From the NCBI GenBank assembly GCA_905250115.1, contig CAJNOI010000060.1, forward strand, positions 186,001-250,000: 64,000 bases of DNA, written 5' to 3'. The DNA is from Adineta steineri (taxonomy: Eukaryota > Rotifera > Eurotatoria > Adinetida > Adinetidae). This document shows, one piece after another, positions 59,524 to 64,000 of this stretch (position 1 is the first letter of the stretch; each line of letters opens with the position of its first letter). Below the pieces are notes generated by a model. The model did not search any database. It saw nothing but the letters and a program-made list of their open reading frames with translations, and was not told the origin of the DNA. Position numbers and translations under genes: made by a program.

Positions 59524-60436
59524 TTATTCAATAAATCCACAATCAACACGTGGTGTAACATGGCTTAGATCAAGTCTATCATCGCGAATTGCTACATTAC
59601 CACCTGTAGGTTTATAATCTAAATTCATCATTGAATTAACTTTAGGACGAGCATCCCATTCAAGTTTTTCTGATCGTACAGCAATACGAGGTGCCGTTGA
59701 TGTCCAATTAGCATTTGAAAGGGAATCAACTTTTGGTGCTGCACGCCAATGCATAGGTTCATCACGTATCGATATGTGACCACCAGTCGGATGATAATCG
59801 ATATTATCAAAAGATCCAACTTTTGATGATGCATTATAATGAAAACTAGTATCTTCAGAACGTATTTCAATATGATTTCGTTTCGGTGTCCACCATAATT
59901 GACGAGGCTAACAAAAAACAAAATATATTGATTTTTTTCGCTATATAAAATAATTTAAATATTACCTTTCTATGATTTTCATGATAAGTTTTCTTTTTAG
60001 ATGGAGGTGGAGGAGGAGGAGGTGACGCTCTAGTTAACGTAACAGGCTCACCATTTTTTGGCATTTTTATTGTTGTTGTTGTATTCATTGTTTTTGGAAT
60101 ATATTCTTTTTTTTTTTAGATTTCGAAGGAGGTTTAAATTTATCATTATTCACATGAAAACCGTACGTAGCAGGATTCCCATTTGGTCCATAATGTCGAA
60201 ATACAGCATTTGTAGGAGATGCTATTTGAGGTAAATGATCATGATCATTTGATTGTTGATGTGATGATGTTACTTTATGGTGTGTATGATGTTGTAAAAA
60301 AGTTGGGCCGCTTGATGACGCATCGTAAACAGGAGAGTCTGCCTGTTCTCGAAGCGCTCTATTTATTAGTTGATGCGTTTGATGCGCCGTTTTTGTATTT
60401 ATTGGTGCTGACAAATGGTAAAGAAACACTTCTAAT
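59524..60436 (-). CDS. Tau/MAP2/MAP4-type microtubule-binding repeat protein (frame break in a poly-A run)
   Basis: The last exon, 59907-59524, is joined in phase to an upstream exon ending at 59966. Three tubulin-binding repeats of about 30 residues are clear: SKVGSFDNIDYHPTGGHISI, PKVDSLSNANWTSTAPRIAV and PKVNSMMNLDYKPTGGNVAI, with a partial fourth (PRVDCGFIE). They follow the tau consensus VGSxxNxxHxPGGGxVxI. The preceding exon has a Pro-rich run (seven Pro) and Lys residues. Upstream, a His/Gln/Ser-rich coding frame (60436-60085) runs into an A11 homopolymer and goes out of frame. One more A would continue it as KEYIPKTMNTTTT. No Met occurs in that upstream part, so a 5' exon is missing from this model. 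The role would be microtubule binding and stabilisation. Confidence 0.72.
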
Positions 60437-61027
60437 GACAGACACCTTTGTTGAATTGGTGATGAACGATAATGCCATCAAACAGAACGGTTGCTGTTGT
60501 TATTGTTTACATAGGTGAAAAAAAAGGCAGGCAAAATAATGTTGTTATGCTTAAATGCAAGTAAAACAAGAAAAGAAGAAAAAAAATGAGAGAGAAACAG
60601 TAGAATGAAGCAAAAAAAATGCTGAATCAAAAAAGAGCGATTGAAGAAAAGAATAGAAGAATTTCTGTTTCGTTTAAAGAAAATTACAACTTAACATGAT
60701 CGGTTACATACGGAAGTACACTAAAACGTTCTTTCCGTTTATATTATTTCTATAAAATATAATAGATGGAAATGCATTTTTTATTCTGTTTTATTAATAT
60801 TTAATCAATAGAAGTTAAAAACAAAATATTCTACATATATATTAAATAATTTATGAGATGAACTTAAGTAAAAAAATAATATCGGCTGATTTTGTTTTTA
60901 ACCTATTGAATAATCAATAAATATCGTTCGATCCGATGTGAAAAAAGACATGTGTTATTACTTTAAAGAACGAAAATGTCTAGTATAATATTAAAAACGA
61001 AAATTATCTTCATTCGATTTCATCAAA
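60437..61027. promoter_or_regulatory. Divergent spacer
   Basis: AT-rich. Probably contains the missing first exon and promoter of the tau-like gene: a candidate ATG lies at about 60459, but its frame is closed within 40 codons. It also holds the promoter of the secreted-protein gene. Confidence 0.35.
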
Positions 61028-61605
61028 ATGATTTTTATTTCAATCGTATTATTCTTTAACCTTATTTGTCCTTCATTTACAACTACATTTCAAGATCAAA
61101 TTGATCAATTATCAAAAAATGATCAAGAAAATATTGTAAATACTCTTCTATCAACATCATCATCAAGAAATACTGGACTAGTTACAGATATAAATTGGTG
61201 TTGTAGAACTGATCCTGGCGTCGAAGCAATAGCACGCACAAGACAAACAACATATACTGTATATATAAATAATTTTAATATTACAATAAACATTATTTTT
61301 GTTTTTTTCATTTTTAGGTACAAAAACATGGTCGTCATAAATGTGGTTATGATGGTTGTGGATTTCTTGGATGGGGTCGATGTACACGTTGGTGTGATGA
61401 AACTTGGTCTGAAGTGGAACATGGTGTTGAGACATATTTAGTGTATCAAAAACGCACTTGTCCTGCTGATCAAGTAACATGTTGTGCACAACATATCTAT
61501 GTTCTTGGTCATTGCTTTGATTATACAGAAATTTATAATAATCAAGAATTATTGGGACACTTAAGTGAACTAGGAATTGTTCTTCCAGGTCCTACTCTTG
61601 GTTAA
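61028..61605 (+). CDS. Cys-rich secreted protein of unknown function
   Basis: Exons 61028-61258 and 61318-61605 give 172 residues. Signal peptide MIFISIVLFFNLICPSF. After a Ser/Asn-rich linker comes a Cys-rich module with about eleven Cys: NWCCRTDPGV, then HKCGYDGCGFLGWGRCTRWC, DETW, KRTCPADQVTCCAQHIYVLG and HCFDY. Paired CC and CxxC spacings and aromatic residues suggest an extracellular disulfide-stabilised fold. I do not recognise the family. No membrane anchor. Convergent with the carboxypeptidase gene, stop codons 109 bases apart. Confidence 0.78.
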
Positions 61606-61714
61606 GTGAAACAGAATGAAGAAGAAAGATTTAAAAACATTTCCTTATTTATTGAATTATATATGACATAAGGCAAAGAAAAAATAATACATATGATACT
61701 GATAAGGAATAAAT

Positions 61715-63207
61715 TTAATTAGTTACAAATGGAGATAATAATTGAATTGGTCGATTTGCGTAATGACGATATGCCATTTGAGGTATAATAATTGTTAAAT
61801 TTAATGGCATATATATATTTTTAATTAATATTTGTTGACGATAAATTTCGTATCCACGATGAAATACCTAAAAGTTTCATTTAATTATATTCTTTCTAAA
61901 CAAATTTTCTTTACCTTTAACGTATATGTTCCAGGTAATAATATTCTCCAAAACTCTCCTAATGGTGTTACATTAACGACAGGTCGTCTATCATCGATCA
62001 TAACTTGTGTTAAGGGAATAGGTTGATAATTTTCATTAAGTATTAAACCTTTCACTCCTAAACAAGAAATTTCTTTTTTATTAAAAAAAACATATAGAGA
62101 TCTCGAAAAATTTCACCTCGTTGTGCTTGAAATAAAAGTTCAATCATAGCATTACGATTATAATTCCAATATGACATTAATAAATTATCATAGGGGTATT
62201 TACAACATGAGACTTCCATTGTTAATTCAATGGTACCATAATTTAAGTAACCATAATCTTGCATACTACCAATAATTTCATACCAATCAGCGCCACGTAT
62301 TACTGTTCCAACATTATCAAATTGTAAATTACAAAATTTATTGGTTTCTCTTATTCGATTAGCATAAGATTGTCCTAATACTTGATATATATCATCATCC
62401 GAACTAGTTGATACTTTTCCAATATCTTAAAAATAAAAAATTAGATTTTTAAAATTTAAAACAAAATAATTTACAATAACGATCATAAGGAATATTAACA
62501 ATAAATGCACCGCCATGGAAATTAGCTGAAAGAACAAATGGGACAGAATTTAGCCAAGACATAACTGCACTTGTTTCTTTAGCACGAAATGGTGGTGTAA
62601 GTTCTGCACCTAAATAATCAGGAAAATTTCGATTCAAATCAATACCATTCAATGTAAATCTACAAGAAAAATCTTTATGAGAAAATTTATTTTTTACTCA
62701 TATAAATTTTTACCTTCCATTATATGTTACACAATCACCATATTGTGCTAATTCTAAACCATCAGGATTCATTGATGGCATAATCCATATTCGAGAATAA
62801 TTTATTAATTCTATAACTTGATTATCATTTGATGTTATAAGATATTCAATTAGAGATAATAATAATTCAACGCCAACTACTTCATTTCCATGCATATTTG
62901 CAATATATTTTACTTCAGGACGTAATAAAACATGTTGATCTGGAGAATATGCACTTATTGCTAGAGCCCATAATGATCGTCCTTTACAAAAACAAAAATC
63001 GAATAAAAATATAGATTTTTTTTTTGATATTATTTTACCTCCTTCAGTTTTTCCTATTTCATATAAAGCTGTTTTTGTTGGAAAACGAACAGCGACAGTA
63101 TGAAGAAGATCAGTTATTTGTGAATAATTATGATAATGAAAATCATATGATTCAGTAGTATTTATTATAAATAATAAGATTAAGATTATTGACAGATTAT
63201 ATTGCAT
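61715..63207 (-). CDS. Secreted M14B metallocarboxypeptidase (CPD/CPE/CPM/CPN-like)
   Basis: Exons 63207-63039, 62981-62714, 62659-62475, 62425-62117, 62057-61915 and 61867-61715 give 408 residues. Signal peptide [20 protein letters not shown]. The catalytic domain has zinc ligands in [11 protein letters not shown] (HxxE) and SANFHGGAF. Substrate-binding residues are in [10 protein letters not shown], and the catalytic Glu is in [25 protein letters not shown] matches the S1' loop of the family. A transthyretin-like domain follows ([20 protein letters not shown] ... GTYTLK). There is no clear GPI or membrane tail, so it is probably secreted. M14B enzymes remove C-terminal Lys or Arg from peptides, for example in neuropeptide maturation. 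Which subgroup is not certain. Confidence 0.9.
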
Positions 63208-64000
63208 CTTTAACTACCAAAAAAAAATATTTTCAATTAAATAAATCAAAACAAAAAATGTCCTACTATGATGAATATGTTTTGTTTAATTGTTCATGAA
63301 AAATATTTTATCTTCTTCGATAGTAACGACCGACCGCTTCAGCGACAAAAAAAGAAATTAAATACTATTTTGTCATCCTTTCTATATATGAGAATGAAAA
63401 GAAGGAATAGTGGTTACATATTTCATTCGTTCATTTAATCACACTGTATCATCTTGTTTCTTTTTCCTCTCTCTCGGTGTATTTAAAATGCATATAAAAA
63501 GAAAAAGTATATTCTTTTAAGTAATATAATTCAAGGTAGTCTTGATAGAGTAAAGATTATTAATCATTCTGTTGTTTTCAATGGTTATAAAATAGATGTA
63601 AATTTTGAAAAAGAACAGAAAAAAAAATGTAATGACTCGAATCGAGTATCAAGATTTAAAACTGATTAAGTATATATGATTTTGAATGTATGACATAATT
63701 TATTGAAAACAGATGTTAAATTAAAAGAAAAAAAAGATATGATTTTAATATTTGGTACTTCCGAGACACGGCAGAAGTTTATTATTTGTCGATGATATTT
63801 TCATATCTTTGCATCTTGTGTTATACTGAAATAATTTTACTTTTAAAAATAGTTGTAAGAGAAAGAAATGTTTACAGTAAAAGATAATAATAAAAGGTTT
63901 ATCTTAGATATGTGTTTATTAAAATTTCAAAAAAAATGATAAAAGTATTTTGTATGATAAGAATAGAGACGTATAAATAGACTACATTTACACACCTACT
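63208..64000. other. Non-coding right edge
   Basis: AT-rich, with T/C tracts upstream of the carboxypeptidase start that may be its promoter. No exon seen to the window end. Confidence 0.45.

Noticed and set aside
1..64000. tRNA, rRNA, spliced-leader or CRISPR-type arrays
   Set aside because: I looked for tRNA T-loop/box B-like motifs and regularly spaced repeats and found none that fold convincingly.
1..64000. Bacterial-type horizontally acquired genes
   Set aside because: All recognisable genes are of animal families or contain spliceosomal introns; the intronless ones (LRR, GPCR, hydrolase, bHLH) also have animal relatives.

Overview
This is a window of animal nuclear DNA. It is strongly AT-rich, with protein genes split by very short introns (mostly 45-75 bases, GT...AG) and separated by low-complexity AT-rich spacers. 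Gene content is clearly metazoan: an Islet-class LIM-homeobox pair, a Fer3-type bHLH factor, FBXW7, KMT5A, a tau/MAP-like protein, FRMD4 and rhodopsin-like GPCRs. Base composition, tiny introns, CAT/GAT/AAT-rich codon use and GPCRs of a rapidly diverged type suggest a bdelloid rotifer (Rotaria/Adineta-like). That assignment is inference, not proven. Splice joins below were worked out by hand from splice sites and reading phase; where I give a protein length, the exon sum is a multiple of three.

Layout. 0.8-2.5 kb: Arg/Gln-rich unknown protein (+). 3.3-5.9 kb: three tandem units of a small secreted family with a Gla-domain-like motif, one unit lacking its own signal-peptide exon. 6.4-8.7 kb: two bHLH factors (+). 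9.4-10.5 kb: GPCR (-). 10.5-13.9 kb: spacer with an inverted-repeat element. 13.9-18.0 kb: FBXW7 then CDC34/UBE2R, same strand (-). 19.2-20.1 kb: KMT5A (-). 20.1-24.4 kb: gene-free spacer. 24.4-30.4 kb: two tandem Islet-class LIM-homeodomain genes (+). 30.4-33.3 kb: spacer. 33.3 kb: ABHD1/3-type hydrolase (+). 35-36 kb: single-pass membrane protein (-). 36.5-37.3 kb: TXNDC9 (-). 38-40.1 kb: LRR receptor-like protein (-). 40.9-42.0 kb: helical-repeat protein (+), whose stop codon lies one base from the stop of a convergent RING/B-box/ubiquitin-like E3 gene (42.0-43.9 kb, -). 44.4-50.1 kb: CAND1 (-), with two short inverted-repeat elements in one intron. 51.4-57.0 kb: FRMD4-like FERM gene (+), broken by a 100-base assembly gap. 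57.7 kb: second GPCR (+). 59.5-60.4 kb: tau/MAP-repeat protein (-), with a likely homopolymer frameshift. 61.0 kb: Cys-rich secreted protein (+). 61.7-63.2 kb: M14B carboxypeptidase (-).

How genes relate. Three genes belong to the cullin-RING/SCF ubiquitin pathway: FBXW7 (substrate receptor), CDC34 (E2) and CAND1 (receptor exchange factor). A fourth encodes a separate RING E3. FBXW7 and CDC34 are direct neighbours on one strand. The tandem Islet genes, the bHLH pair and the secreted family look like local duplications or clusters of developmental and secretory genes. I see no tRNA, rRNA, CRISPR, viral or bacterial-type segments.
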